A stretch of 64,000 nt of DNA from Collimonas fungivorans Ter331 (GTDB lineage: Bacteria > Pseudomonadota > Gammaproteobacteria > Burkholderiales > Burkholderiaceae_D), in assembly GCF_000221045.1 (NCBI RefSeq), contig NC_015856.1, positions 3,864,542 to 3,928,541 of the forward strand, written 5' to 3'. The notes below the pieces were generated by a model that saw only the letters and a list, made by a program, of their open reading frames with translations, did not search any database and was not told where the DNA came from. Positions 16,729-25,038 of the stretch are shown in pieces. Both the position numbers and the translations under genes were made by a program. Numbering within the stretch: position 1 is the stretch's first letter; each line of letters begins with the position of its first letter.

Positions 16729-17626
16729 GCGACCATCCTTTATGGATCAGGTTTGTGATGAAATTCAGGAACATTTTCAAGCCTTCGTTGAATAGCCTGG
16801 ACAGCAAATCTGCCTCGATCTTCTTGACCTGGGCAGCCGGCTCTTCTCTTTTTTCGGGAGCGCTCATGCCGCCGTGCCGGCCCGCACCCGGCAATGCCAT
16901 CGCCACATCCTTGATGCGCTTCGGCACGCCGGGCAGCAGATCGATGCGCAAGGTGTTTTCCAGCTGCGTCACCGACAAGGCCTGGTAACGGGAAGTGTCT
17001 TCGTTCTTGATGAAGTAGGCGGCGGCCTGCTGCTTCCTCGGACTATAGACCACTTTATAGATATAAGTCGGCACCAGCACATTGCCGATCTTTTGCAGGT
17101 CCTGGCCGAGGAACGCCGGGCCGGTAATCACGTACAGCTCGCCGTCTTTCTCGGCCAGGCGCCGCACCGCGCTTTCGATTTCGGCCCAGACATGGCGGTT
17201 GTTCTGCGGATTCTGCGGAATCATGTTGGCCAGGCTGAAGCTTTCATATTGCGAAGTACGGTTCGCCATGTCGCCGTTGGGGCTCATGTGGCCGCGGTCG
17301 AAACCGGAGCGCGCATAGTCTTTCAGCTCGGCGCGGCCGCTGATCAGCAGGCCGGGTTCGGGATGAAAGGAATTTTCGCGCGACAGCGTGCGGGCGGCGT
17401 CGATATTGCTGCGCGTCAGATGCTCGGCGGACCATAAAGGCGTGCGCGTAACCCCTGAATGCATGACTGCAAAAGCCTGGTAGCACAACTCCTGGGTCTG
17501 GCGCGCCAGCTTGTCGTTAAGGATTTCAGGGGCGCGGCCGGCAGCGTAATGCGAGGGACAATCTGTGGCAAGAACCGTAGAACTGAAAAAGAAAAGCAGG
17601 AAGAAGGTACATAGCTTGTGCGGCAT
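16721..17626 (-). CDS. Secreted DNA/RNA non-specific endonuclease
   Basis: The protein has 301 residues with a signal peptide (LCTFFLLFFFSSTVLATD). The beta-beta-alpha-metal nuclease domain shows GFDRGHMSPNGDMANR, where the His is the general base, and then SLANMIPQNPQNNRHVW, whose Asn binds the metal. YVITGPAFLG follows. This is the NucA/EndA/Serratia nuclease family, which degrades DNA and RNA in periplasm or medium. The C-terminal 70 residues are an extension ending in a hydrophobic helix (MFLNFITNLI). It leads a three-gene unit. Confidence 0.9.
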   Translation of the reverse strand: MPHKLCTFFLLFFFSSTVLATDCPSHYAAGRAPEILNDKLARQTQELCYQAFAVMHSGVTRTPLWSAEHLTRSNIDAARTLSRENSFHPEPGLLISGRAELKDYARSGFDRGHMSPNGDMANRTSQYESFSLANMIPQNPQNNRHVWAEIESAVRRLAEKDGELYVITGPAFLGQDLQKIGNVLVPTYIYKVVYSPRKQQAAAYFIKNEDTSRYQALSVTQLENTLRIDLLPGVPKRIKDVAMALPGAGRHGGMSAPEKREEPAAQVKKIEADLLSRLFNEGLKMFLNFITNLIHKGWSHV

Positions 17627-17710
17627 TGCTCACCAAAAACTGTATAAATACCCAGTATAAGGTTTAACTTAAATCGCTCCAAGCACTATCCCCGATTTCT
17701 CCCTGCAATT

Positions 17711-18241
17711 TTAGTGCGGCGTACGGAATTCGTTGGCTGCCCAGGCGCTGGCGCTGCTCTGGCTGAGCTTGAAAGTTGCGGCCACCCGCACTTGCGCCAG
17801 CTGTTCGCCGTCTGCATCGTGGGCGGTCAGCAAGGCATAAGGGAAATCGTCGTCGGGAACGATGTCGAGCGTAATATTGAGCGTTGTTTCGGCATGGTCC
17901 ACCACGATGCTCTTGTGCAGCATGGCATGCAATTGCTGCTCGTGCCGGCGCACGAATTCCGAGGCTGTCTTGACCAGCGTAATGAAGGCCGAGGGGTCCA
18001 GCGGCTTGGGATTCTTCTTGTCGCGGCCCATGGTCCAGGGGCCGATCAGCGCCGGTTCCGGTTCGCCGTCCTTGATCATCGCTACCGCCCAGCCGTCGTC
18101 ATCGTCGTTCTTGATGATGCGCGCGGTCCAGCCGTCATCCTGCCACAGGCGCGGTTCCTGGATTTTCTGGTCGCCGGCGGCGGCGGCGCTTTCATCGTGG
18201 GCATCGTGTGCTTCGGGGCTTGCTGCGGAATGGTCTGTCAT
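17711..18241 (-). CDS. Hypothetical acidic protein
   Basis: The product has 176 residues. The N-terminal 35 are Ala/Asp/Glu-rich and probably disordered. The rest has WTARIIKNDDDDGWAVAMIK, IGPWTMGRDKKNPKPLD and a C-terminal beta-rich part. It has no signal peptide or membrane segment and no recognised family. A GTG at 18256 is an alternative start. It lies 84 bases upstream of the nuclease on the same strand, so a link to that operon is possible. Confidence 0.6.
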   Translation of the reverse strand: MTDHSAASPEAHDAHDESAAAAGDQKIQEPRLWQDDGWTARIIKNDDDDGWAVAMIKDGEPEPALIGPWTMGRDKKNPKPLDPSAFITLVKTASEFVRRHEQQLHAMLHKSIVVDHAETTLNITLDIVPDDDFPYALLTAHDADGEQLAQVRVAATFKLSQSSASAWAANEFRTPH

Positions 18242-18317
18242 TGCGGATTGCTTCACTGCTGATGGAGGATAAGGAGGCTGGAACTAGCCCGAATTGTATA
18301 GTACAAAGCGCGGCGGC

Positions 18318-19310
18318 TCACTGGCGCCGGAATTGTTTGCGGTAGGCGGCCGGCGAAACCGAGAACGCGGAGGTGAAATGCTGGCGCAGCGACACGGTGG
18401 AGCCGAAGCCGACTATTTCGGCGACGCGGTCGATCGCCTTGTCGCTGGTCTCCAGCAATCGCTGCGCCGCAGCCAGCCTGTGATTGAGCAGCCATTGCGA
18501 TACCGTGGTCCCGGTTTTCATCTTGAAGCGGCGCGTGAAATTGCGCCGGCTCATGGCCGCCCGCGCCGCCAGCACATCCAGGCACAGCGGCTGCTCAAGA
18601 TGTTCCATGGCCCAGTCCAGGGTGGTCGTGAGCTGGTCGCTGCCGCCGGTTGCCGGCAAGGGCTGTTCGATATATTGCGCCTGGCCGCCATTGCGGTGCG
18701 GCGCCACCACCATGCGCCGGGCGATGCGGTTCGCCACTTCGGCGCCATGGTCGCGCCGCAGCAGATGCAGGCAGCAGTCGATTGCAGCGGCGGTGCCGGC
18801 TGACGTCAGGATGTCGCCGTCGTCCACGTACAGTACTTTCTGGTCCAGCCTGACGCGCGGGTATTTCCGCGCAAAGTCGTCGGCCCACACCCAGTGGGTG
18901 GAGGCTGCGCGGCCATCCAGCAAACCGGCTTCGGCCAGCACAAAAGCTCCCAGGCATAAACCGACGATCCTGGCGCCGCGCGCGTGCGCCTTGCGCAAAG
19001 CCCGCAGCAGGGCTTCGGGCGGACGCTCGTCGGGATCGCGCCAGGCCGGCACGATCACCGTATCGGCCTGAGCCAGCGCAGACAAATCATGCTGCACATC
19101 GATATTGAAGCCCGACATGGTCGGAATCAGCCCCGCCTGCTCGCCGCATATCAGCAAACGGTAACGCGGTGCGCCCAGCCGGGCAAGGTCGTCGCCGAAC
19201 ACCATGCAGGGCACGGACAGGTGAAACGGGCTGATGCCCTCGAACGCGATCACCGCTACGGTGTGGGCTGCCTCGGGTGCAATCTCGGGAATATGGGCTG
19301 GTTTCAGCAT
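18318..19310 (-). CDS. GlxA-type transcriptional regulator (DJ-1/PfpI plus AraC domains)
   Basis: The protein has 330 residues. Residues about 15-190 form a DJ-1/PfpI-like domain (VAVIAFEGISPFHLSVPCMV, then ARGARIVGLCLGAFVLAEAG with the elbow Cys). The C-terminal 100 residues are an AraC helix-turn-helix pair (AARAAMSRRNFTRRFKMKTG and IVGFGSTVSLRQHF). Such regulators sense small nitrogenous compounds. It is divergent from the isochorismatase-like gene and probably controls it. Confidence 0.92.
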   Translation of the reverse strand: MLKPAHIPEIAPEAAHTVAVIAFEGISPFHLSVPCMVFGDDLARLGAPRYRLLICGEQAGLIPTMSGFNIDVQHDLSALAQADTVIVPAWRDPDERPPEALLRALRKAHARGARIVGLCLGAFVLAEAGLLDGRAASTHWVWADDFARKYPRVRLDQKVLYVDDGDILTSAGTAAAIDCCLHLLRRDHGAEVANRIARRMVVAPHRNGGQAQYIEQPLPATGGSDQLTTTLDWAMEHLEQPLCLDVLAARAAMSRRNFTRRFKMKTGTTVSQWLLNHRLAAAQRLLETSDKAIDRVAEIVGFGSTVSLRQHFTSAFSVSPAAYRKQFRRQ

Positions 19311-19467
19311 GGCCCGATCTTATCATATTATGTCTATCGGGACACTTTCGCCTCCAACCCCGACATCCGATACTTCGTCCTGTTCCGGCGCTCAATGCAG
19401 CGAGCCAAGGGAAAAGCAGAGATGAGCGACTGGCGTTCGTCATGCCCAATCAGACAGGAGCTTCAAT

Positions 19468-20079
19468 ATGAACCATCCAACCATCCGCACTATCGCCGGC
19501 GCCGGCGCACCGGCCACGATAGAGGCCGGCAGCGCCGCCCTGCTGGTGATCGACTTTCAAAACGAATACTTCAGCGGCAAGATGCCGATTCCCGACGGCA
19601 AACGCGCGCTTGGCAACGCCCGGCGCCTGGTCGAATTCGCCGACCGGGCCGGCATCCCGGTGTTCCATATCCAGCATGTCACCCCGGCCGGCACGCCGAT
19701 TTTTGCCGAGGACGGCGCCACGGTCCAGTTCCATGCCGAACTGCAACCCGCAGCCCACCATACCGTGCTGCAGAAATCCTCTGTCAGCGTATTCCCGACC
19801 ACCGACATCGACAGCCGCCTGAAGGCAGCCGGCATCAAGACCTTGATCATCAGCGGCCTGATGACCCACGCCTGTGTAGCCGGCGCGGCGCGCGACGCCG
19901 TGCCGCATGGTTATGAAGTGATTGTTGCCGACGACGCCTGCGCCACACGCGACCTCGACAGCGTCGATGGCGCCGTCCTGCCGCACGCCGCGCTCCACCG
20001 CGCATCGCTAGCAACCATCGCCGACACTTTCGGCGATGTCATGACAACCGCACAGATCTTGCAACTCCCCCTAGCCTAA
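19468..20079 (+). CDS. Isochorismatase-family cysteine hydrolase
   Basis: The protein has 203 residues. The catalytic triad is visible as Asp in LLVIDFQNEYF, Lys in VLQKSSVSVF and Cys in ISGLMTHACVAGAARDA. Members hydrolyse amides or vinyl ethers such as nicotinamide, carbamoylsarcosine and isochorismate. AGGAG precedes the ATG. It is divergent from a GlxA-type regulator, a common pairing. The substrate is not evident. Confidence 0.9.
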   Translation: MNHPTIRTIAGAGAPATIEAGSAALLVIDFQNEYFSGKMPIPDGKRALGNARRLVEFADRAGIPVFHIQHVTPAGTPIFAEDGATVQFHAELQPAAHHTVLQKSSVSVFPTTDIDSRLKAAGIKTLIISGLMTHACVAGAARDAVPHGYEVIVADDACATRDLDSVDGAVLPHAALHRASLATIADTFGDVMTTAQILQLPLA

Positions 20080-20092
20080 ACCACCGCACTTA

Positions 20093-20152
20093 TTAATTAG
20101 GGTCAGAGTCGAATATTCTCGTGCATCAATATTCCACTCTGACCCTAATTAA
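20093..20152. repeat. REP-like palindrome, copy 1
   Basis: Two 25-base arms (20093-20117 and 20128-20152) are complementary with one mismatch around a 10-base loop. The core is TTAATTAGGGTCAGAGTC. The same core forms the palindrome at 29304-29338. It sits just after the isochorismatase stop and could act as a terminator or mRNA stabiliser. Confidence 0.7.
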
Positions 20153-20272
20153 CTGGGTGGCATGGTTGTGGGCGGTTTGGGGGCTATTGGCGGCGGGCGG
20201 AAATAATCCGGAAAATAGGTGGCATACTATGCGGATCGCAAGGCTGAACACTACTGAAAAAGGCGGAATGAA

Positions 20273-20941
20273 ATGAAAAACTGGATTCGTCTCAACAAGG
20301 GATTCCTGCTGTTCCTTTTTCTTTTCGGGATTTTCCGCACCGCCGTCGCCGACTGGAATCCGATCCCTTCCGGCTCGATGCGCCCCAACCTGCTGGAAGG
20401 CGACGTGGTGTTCGTCAACCGCCTTGCATTCAACCTCAAAGTCCCGCTTACCAATATCGTCATCGGCCACCTCGGCGAACCGAAGCGCGGCGACATCGTC
20501 ACCTTCTTTTCACCGCTGGATGAAACCAGGCTCATCAAGCGCGTGATCGCCTTGCCCGGCGACACCGTCGAAATGCGCGATGAAAAGATGATCATCAACG
20601 GCCAGGAAGCCAGCTACGCCATGCTGGGCAGCGCGCCGGAACCGCTGGACCACGGCGGCGCCCTGGTCGCCTTGCGCCTGAATGAAAAAATGGGAGCGGA
20701 ACAGCATCGCATCCAGCTGCTGCCGCAAGTCAACGCCAACCGCAATTTCGGCCCGATCACGGTGCCGCAAGACCACTACATGATGCTAGGCGATAACCGC
20801 GACAACAGCGGCGATTACCGCCATTTCGGCTTCGTCCCGCGCGAGCTGCTGATCGGGCGCGCGGAGCGGGTGCTGGTATCGGCCGATATCAAAGGCGACT
20901 GGATGCCAAGGACAGAACGTTTCGGCATGCAGCTGCACTAG
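20273..20941 (+). CDS. lepB: Signal peptidase I
   Basis: The protein has 222 residues. One N-terminal membrane segment (GFLLFLFLFGIFRTAVA) is followed by the catalytic Ser in PIPSGSMRPNLLEGD, the catalytic Lys in TRLIKRVIALPGD and the box D motif MLGDNRDNSGDYR. It removes signal peptides at the outer face of the inner membrane. It lacks the second membrane segment of Escherichia coli LepB and stands away from lepA and rnc, so it is probably an additional signal peptidase. Confidence 0.9.
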   Translation: MKNWIRLNKGFLLFLFLFGIFRTAVADWNPIPSGSMRPNLLEGDVVFVNRLAFNLKVPLTNIVIGHLGEPKRGDIVTFFSPLDETRLIKRVIALPGDTVEMRDEKMIINGQEASYAMLGSAPEPLDHGGALVALRLNEKMGAEQHRIQLLPQVNANRNFGPITVPQDHYMMLGDNRDNSGDYRHFGFVPRELLIGRAERVLVSADIKGDWMPRTERFGMQLH

Positions 20942-20970
20942 CAGCCGATCATCCTAAGTCCGACAGGCTG

Positions 20971-21888
20971 CTACCGCTTCGCTGCACGGCTGCCGATGTT
21001 ATGCAGCCGCTTTTCAATCAGTTCCGACATGCCCTGCGCTGCAATCGACAGAGAGCGCTCTTTCTTTTTCACGATCAGGATAGGCCGCACGATGTCATGC
21101 GCATCGATCGGGATACTGACCAGGTCCATGTGACGGAACTGGAACAAGGTCAGTTCCGGCACGATGCTGACGCCGAGGCCGGATTCGATCAAGCCCGCCA
21201 CCGTAGCCAGATGCTCCACTTCAAGGCCGGAATTCATCACCGGGATGCCGCGCAACAGCAGCTCGACATGCTGGCGCACGCTGGTGGAGCGCGCCAGGTG
21301 GATCAGCTCGCAGCCGCTCAGGTCAGATATCCGGATGCGGCGCTTGCCGGCCAGCGCGTGATCCTGGCGGCACACCAGGTAAAACGGATCGCTGCATAAG
21401 GTCTTCGTATCGAATTCGATCAGGCCCGAGCCCGGCGCGGTCAGGGCAATATCCACCTTGCCCTGGCGCAGCATGGCAAGGCACTGGTCCGACAAGGCAT
21501 CGAACAGCTGCACCGTGATCCCGGGATAAGCCCGCTTGTATTCGGCAATCACCGCCGGCAAACCGTTCGCCGCCAGCGACGGCAAGGCCGCAATCGCAAC
21601 CCTGCCCTTGCGCCTGGCAACGTAATCGCTCATGTCCGCAAACGCCGATTCGATATCGCTCACCAGCGAACGCGCCACTTCCGCGAACAGTTCGCCCTCT
21701 GCGGTCAGCGTGACATTGCGCGTATCGCGTTCGAACAGCTTGGCGCCTACCGCTACTTCCAGCTTCTGGATCATGACGCTGAACGCGGATTGCGACATGA
21801 AACAACGCTCGGCGGCATGGGTGAAGTGCTTGCATTCCTGCAGCGCCAGGAAGGCGTGCAGCGAGCGGGTGGAGATATTGAGTTTCAT
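20971..21888 (-). CDS. LysR family transcriptional regulator
   Basis: The protein has 305 residues. The N-terminal winged helix is typical (LHAFLALQECKHFTHAAERC and SAFSVMIQKLEVAVGAKLFE). A type 2 periplasmic-binding-like effector domain follows. It is divergent from the CitMHS transporter and the AtuA-like genes, and likely regulates them. A near-perfect direct repeat lies immediately upstream of its start. Confidence 0.92.
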   Translation of the reverse strand: MKLNISTRSLHAFLALQECKHFTHAAERCFMSQSAFSVMIQKLEVAVGAKLFERDTRNVTLTAEGELFAEVARSLVSDIESAFADMSDYVARRKGRVAIAALPSLAANGLPAVIAEYKRAYPGITVQLFDALSDQCLAMLRQGKVDIALTAPGSGLIEFDTKTLCSDPFYLVCRQDHALAGKRRIRISDLSGCELIHLARSTSVRQHVELLLRGIPVMNSGLEVEHLATVAGLIESGLGVSIVPELTLFQFRHMDLVSIPIDAHDIVRPILIVKKKERSLSIAAQGMSELIEKRLHNIGSRAAKR

Positions 21889-21915
21889 CGATTAATCCGT
21901 TTTTACGATCAATCC
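21889..21915. promoter_or_regulatory. Direct repeat upstream of the LysR gene
   Basis: CGATTAATCC (21889-21898) and CGATCAATCC (21906-21915) differ at one base and start 17 bases apart. They lie next to the LysR start in the divergent region and may be its binding sites. Confidence 0.35.
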
Positions 21916-22025
21916 ATCGAAAAAAATCATTTTACAGCACAAACCCAAGCTCCCAGAATGCGTTTAAAACAAGAGCAATAACAGGTATTCCCATAAAAAT
22001 ATCCAAGGGATAGGAGACAGACAAC

Positions 22026-23324
22026 ATGCTGGCATTACTCGGCTTCATTACCATCGTCACCCTGCTGGCGGCGATCCTGACAAAAAAGATGTCGCCGCTG
22101 GTGGCGCTTATCGCGATTCCCATCATCGCCGCCCTGATAGGCGGCTTTGGCCTGGAGACTTCCAAATTCATCGTATCGGGCATCACCAGCATTGCGCCGG
22201 TGGCCGGCATGTTCGTATTCGCCATCCTGTTCTTCGGCATAGTCACCGATGCCGGCATGCTGGATCCGATCATCTCCGCCATCCTGCGCATCGTCGGCAG
22301 CCGCCCCACCCGCATCGTGCCCGGCACCGCATTGCTGGCGCTGCTGATCCACCTGGACGGCTCGGGCGCGGTCACCTTCCTGGTGACGATTCCGGCCATG
22401 CTGCCGCTATATACGCGGCTCGGCATAGACAAGCGCATCCTGGCCTGTGTCGCCTCGCTGGCGGCCGGCGTCAATTTCCTGCCGTGGACCGGCCCCATGA
22501 TCCGCGCTTCCGCCGCCCTGCACATCCCGGTCAGTGACATCTTCACGCCGCTGATCCCGGTGCAGATCGTCGGCCTGGTGTTCGTTTTTTCGGTGGCTTA
22601 TTACCTGGGTTTGAAGGAAGAACGGCGGCTCGGCCTGACCAAGGGCGCTCCGCTTGGATTCGTCCATACCCACGAATTGTCGGAAGCGGAAAAGAACATA
22701 CGCCGTCCGCAGAATTTCTGGATCAATATCGTGCTGACCGTGTTTGTATTGGGAGTGATGATCAGCGGAAAAATCGATCCGGTGGTGATGTTCATGATCG
22801 GCGTGGTGCTGGCGCTAATGATCAATTACCGCAACGCCGACATGCAGCGCACCCGCATCGACGCCCATGCCAAGGCTGCCTTGCTGATGGCCAGCATCCT
22901 GTTCGCTGCCGGCGTGTTCACCGGCATCATGACTAAATCGGGGATGCTGAGCGCCATGGCCAAGATGGCGGTGGGCCTGGTGCCGCCTTCGATGGCGTCG
23001 CATATCCCGGCAGCGCTCGGGCTGCTGTCGATGCCGCTGTCGATGGTGTTCGATCCCGACTCTTTCTACTTCGGCGTGCTGCCCGTGATCGCCGAAGTCG
23101 GCCACATGCTGGGCGTACAGCCGCTGCATGTGGCGCAAGCCGCGCTGCTGGGCCAGATGACCACCGGCTTCCCCGTCAGTCCGCTGACGCCGGCGACCTT
23201 CCTGGTGGCGGGCCTGGCCGGCATCGACCTGGCCGACCACCAGAAATACACGTTCAAATACCTGTTCGCCGCGTCCGTCATCATGACCATCACCTGCGTC
23301 TTGATCGGCGTCTTTCCCCTGTGA
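22026..23324 (+). CDS. CitMHS family citrate-type transporter
   Basis: The protein has 432 residues, almost entirely hydrophobic, with roughly 12 membrane segments. IHLDGSGAVTFLVTIPAMLP and LAAGVNFLPWTGPMIRAS match the CitMHS family, which moves metal-citrate or related carboxylates with protons. It begins the operon that continues with AtuA-like genes. The divergent LysR regulator suggests substrate-induced expression. Confidence 0.88.
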   Translation: MLALLGFITIVTLLAAILTKKMSPLVALIAIPIIAALIGGFGLETSKFIVSGITSIAPVAGMFVFAILFFGIVTDAGMLDPIISAILRIVGSRPTRIVPGTALLALLIHLDGSGAVTFLVTIPAMLPLYTRLGIDKRILACVASLAAGVNFLPWTGPMIRASAALHIPVSDIFTPLIPVQIVGLVFVFSVAYYLGLKEERRLGLTKGAPLGFVHTHELSEAEKNIRRPQNFWINIVLTVFVLGVMISGKIDPVVMFMIGVVLALMINYRNADMQRTRIDAHAKAALLMASILFAAGVFTGIMTKSGMLSAMAKMAVGLVPPSMASHIPAALGLLSMPLSMVFDPDSFYFGVLPVIAEVGHMLGVQPLHVAQAALLGQMTTGFPVSPLTPATFLVAGLAGIDLADHQKYTFKYLFAASVIMTITCVLIGVFPL

Positions 23325-23351
23325 GACGCGCTTTAGATTGAGGAAACCAGC

Positions 23352-24680
23352 ATGAGACATATCCGCATCGGCGCCGGCGCCGGCTATTCCGGCGACCGCA
23401 TCGAACCCGCCATCGAACTGGCAGAGAAAGGCGAAATCGACTACCTGGTGTTCGAATGCCTGGCCGAGCGCACCATCGCCATCGCCCAGCAGACCCGGAT
23501 GAAAGATCCTGCGCTCGGTTTCGACCCGCTGCTGGCGGAGCGGATGCAGGCAGTGCTCGCCATCTGCAGCGAAAAAAAAATCAAGATCATCACCAATATG
23601 GGCGCCGCCAATCCGCTGGCCGCAGCCGCCATGGTCAGGCAGATTGCGCAGGCCATGCATCTCAAGCTGAAGGTAGCTGCGGTAACCGGTGACGATGTGC
23701 TCGACACCCTGAAAGCTGGCGACTACACCAGCGACCAAGACATCGCCGTCAATAGCCTCGGCGACAAGCTGCTGTCGGCCAATGCCTATATCGGCGCCGC
23801 ACCGCTGGTGGAAGCGCTGGCGCAAGGCGCCGACGTGATCATCACCGGCCGCGTGGCCGATCCGGCGCTGTTCCTGGCGCCCCTGATCCACGAATTCAAC
23901 TGGGCCATGGACGACTGGCGCCGCCTCGGCCAGGGCACGCTGGTGGGGCATTTGCTGGAATGCGCCGGCCAGGTCAGCGGCGGCTACTTCGCCGATCCCG
24001 GCTACAAAGACGTCCAGGGACTGGCGCGGCTGGGGTTCCCGATCGGCGAGGTGGCGGAAGACGGTTCGGTGGTCATCACCAAGGTGGCGGGTTCCGGCGG
24101 CCAGGTGACGGCGGCCACCTGCAAGGAACAGCTGCTGTACGAAATACACGATCCCGCCAGTTACCTGACGCCGGACGTGGTGGCCGATTTTTCCGCGGCG
24201 ACGGTGGAACAGATCGGCCCCGACCGGGTGCTGGTGCGAGGCGCCACCGGCCGCGCCAGGCCGGATACCCTGAAAGTATCGATAGGCTACATCGACAGCT
24301 ACATCGGCGAAGGGCAGATTTCCTATGCCGGGCCGGGCGCGCTGGCGCGCGGCAAACTGGCGCAGGCGATTGTTGCGGAACGGCTGCAACTCAGCGCGGC
24401 GGCGTTCGATGAAATCCGCTATGACTTGCTGGGAGTCGACGCCATCCACGGCGCCGCCTTGTCTGCGCAAGCGAGCGAGCCGTATGAAGTGCGGGTCCGC
24501 GTGAGCGCTCGCAGCGGCAACATGCGCGACGCCATCCGCATCGGCAACGAAGTCGAAACGCTGTACACCTGCGGTCCGGCCGGCGGCGGCGGCGCCACCA
24601 AGGCGGCGAAGGAAGTGGTCGCCGTGCAGTCATGCCTGCTGCCGCGCCGGCAAGTAACAACCTCTGTGCATTTCGAGTGA
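23352..24680 (+). CDS. AtuA family (DUF1446) acyclic terpene utilisation-like protein
   Basis: The protein has 442 residues. It starts IRIGAGAGYSGDRIEPAIEL and carries ITNMGAANPLAAA, ADVIITGRVADPALFLAPLI and VTKVAGSGGQVT-like segments (seen as ITKVAGSGGQVTAATCKEQL). AtuA of Pseudomonas takes part in acyclic terpene breakdown, but most relatives in carboxylate-transporter operons have no known reaction. It lies 27 bases after CitMHS and 8 bases before its usual partner. Assignment to terpene metabolism here would be speculative. Confidence 0.85.
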   Translation: MRHIRIGAGAGYSGDRIEPAIELAEKGEIDYLVFECLAERTIAIAQQTRMKDPALGFDPLLAERMQAVLAICSEKKIKIITNMGAANPLAAAAMVRQIAQAMHLKLKVAAVTGDDVLDTLKAGDYTSDQDIAVNSLGDKLLSANAYIGAAPLVEALAQGADVIITGRVADPALFLAPLIHEFNWAMDDWRRLGQGTLVGHLLECAGQVSGGYFADPGYKDVQGLARLGFPIGEVAEDGSVVITKVAGSGGQVTAATCKEQLLYEIHDPASYLTPDVVADFSAATVEQIGPDRVLVRGATGRARPDTLKVSIGYIDSYIGEGQISYAGPGALARGKLAQAIVAERLQLSAAAFDEIRYDLLGVDAIHGAALSAQASEPYEVRVRVSARSGNMRDAIRIGNEVETLYTCGPAGGGGATKAAKEVVAVQSCLLPRRQVTTSVHFE

Positions 24681-24688
24681 GGATAAAG

Positions 24689-25009
24689 ATGAAACTACGC
24701 GAACTTGCCCATTCCCGCGCCGGCGACAAAGGCGACATCTCGAACATTTCGGTGATCGCCTACCTGGAGAAAGATTACGCGCTGCTGGAAAAATACCTTA
24801 CCCCGGAACGCGTCAAGGCGCATTTCGTAGGCATCGCGCAGGGCGAGGTGCTGCGTTATGCACTGCCAAGCATTGGCGCGCTGAACTTCGTCATGCAGCG
24901 CGCCCTGGGCGGCGGCGTCACCCGCTCGCTCGCGCTGGATGCTCACGGAAAATGCCTGAGTTCGGCGATAATGACCATGGAAATTCCTGACGATACCGAT
25001 CCATCCTGA
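24689..25009 (+). CDS. AtuA-related small protein
   Basis: The product has 106 residues and contains LAHSRAGDKGDISNISVIAY and the C-terminal LNFVMQRALGGGVTRSLALD. It matches the short domain that is either fused to or next to DUF1446/AtuA proteins. GAGGATAAAG provides a ribosome binding site. It follows the AtuA gene by 8 bases, so the two probably form a complex. Confidence 0.85.
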   Translation: MKLRELAHSRAGDKGDISNISVIAYLEKDYALLEKYLTPERVKAHFVGIAQGEVLRYALPSIGALNFVMQRALGGGVTRSLALDAHGKCLSSAIMTMEIPDDTDPS

Positions 25010-25038
25010 TCCATCCACCCCGCCAAGAAAGGAAGTCC

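Noticed and set aside
22815-24470. Open frame of 551 codons opposite the CitMHS and AtuA genes
   Set aside because: The composition is Arg/His/Gly-rich without motifs, and it spans two real genes on the other strand.
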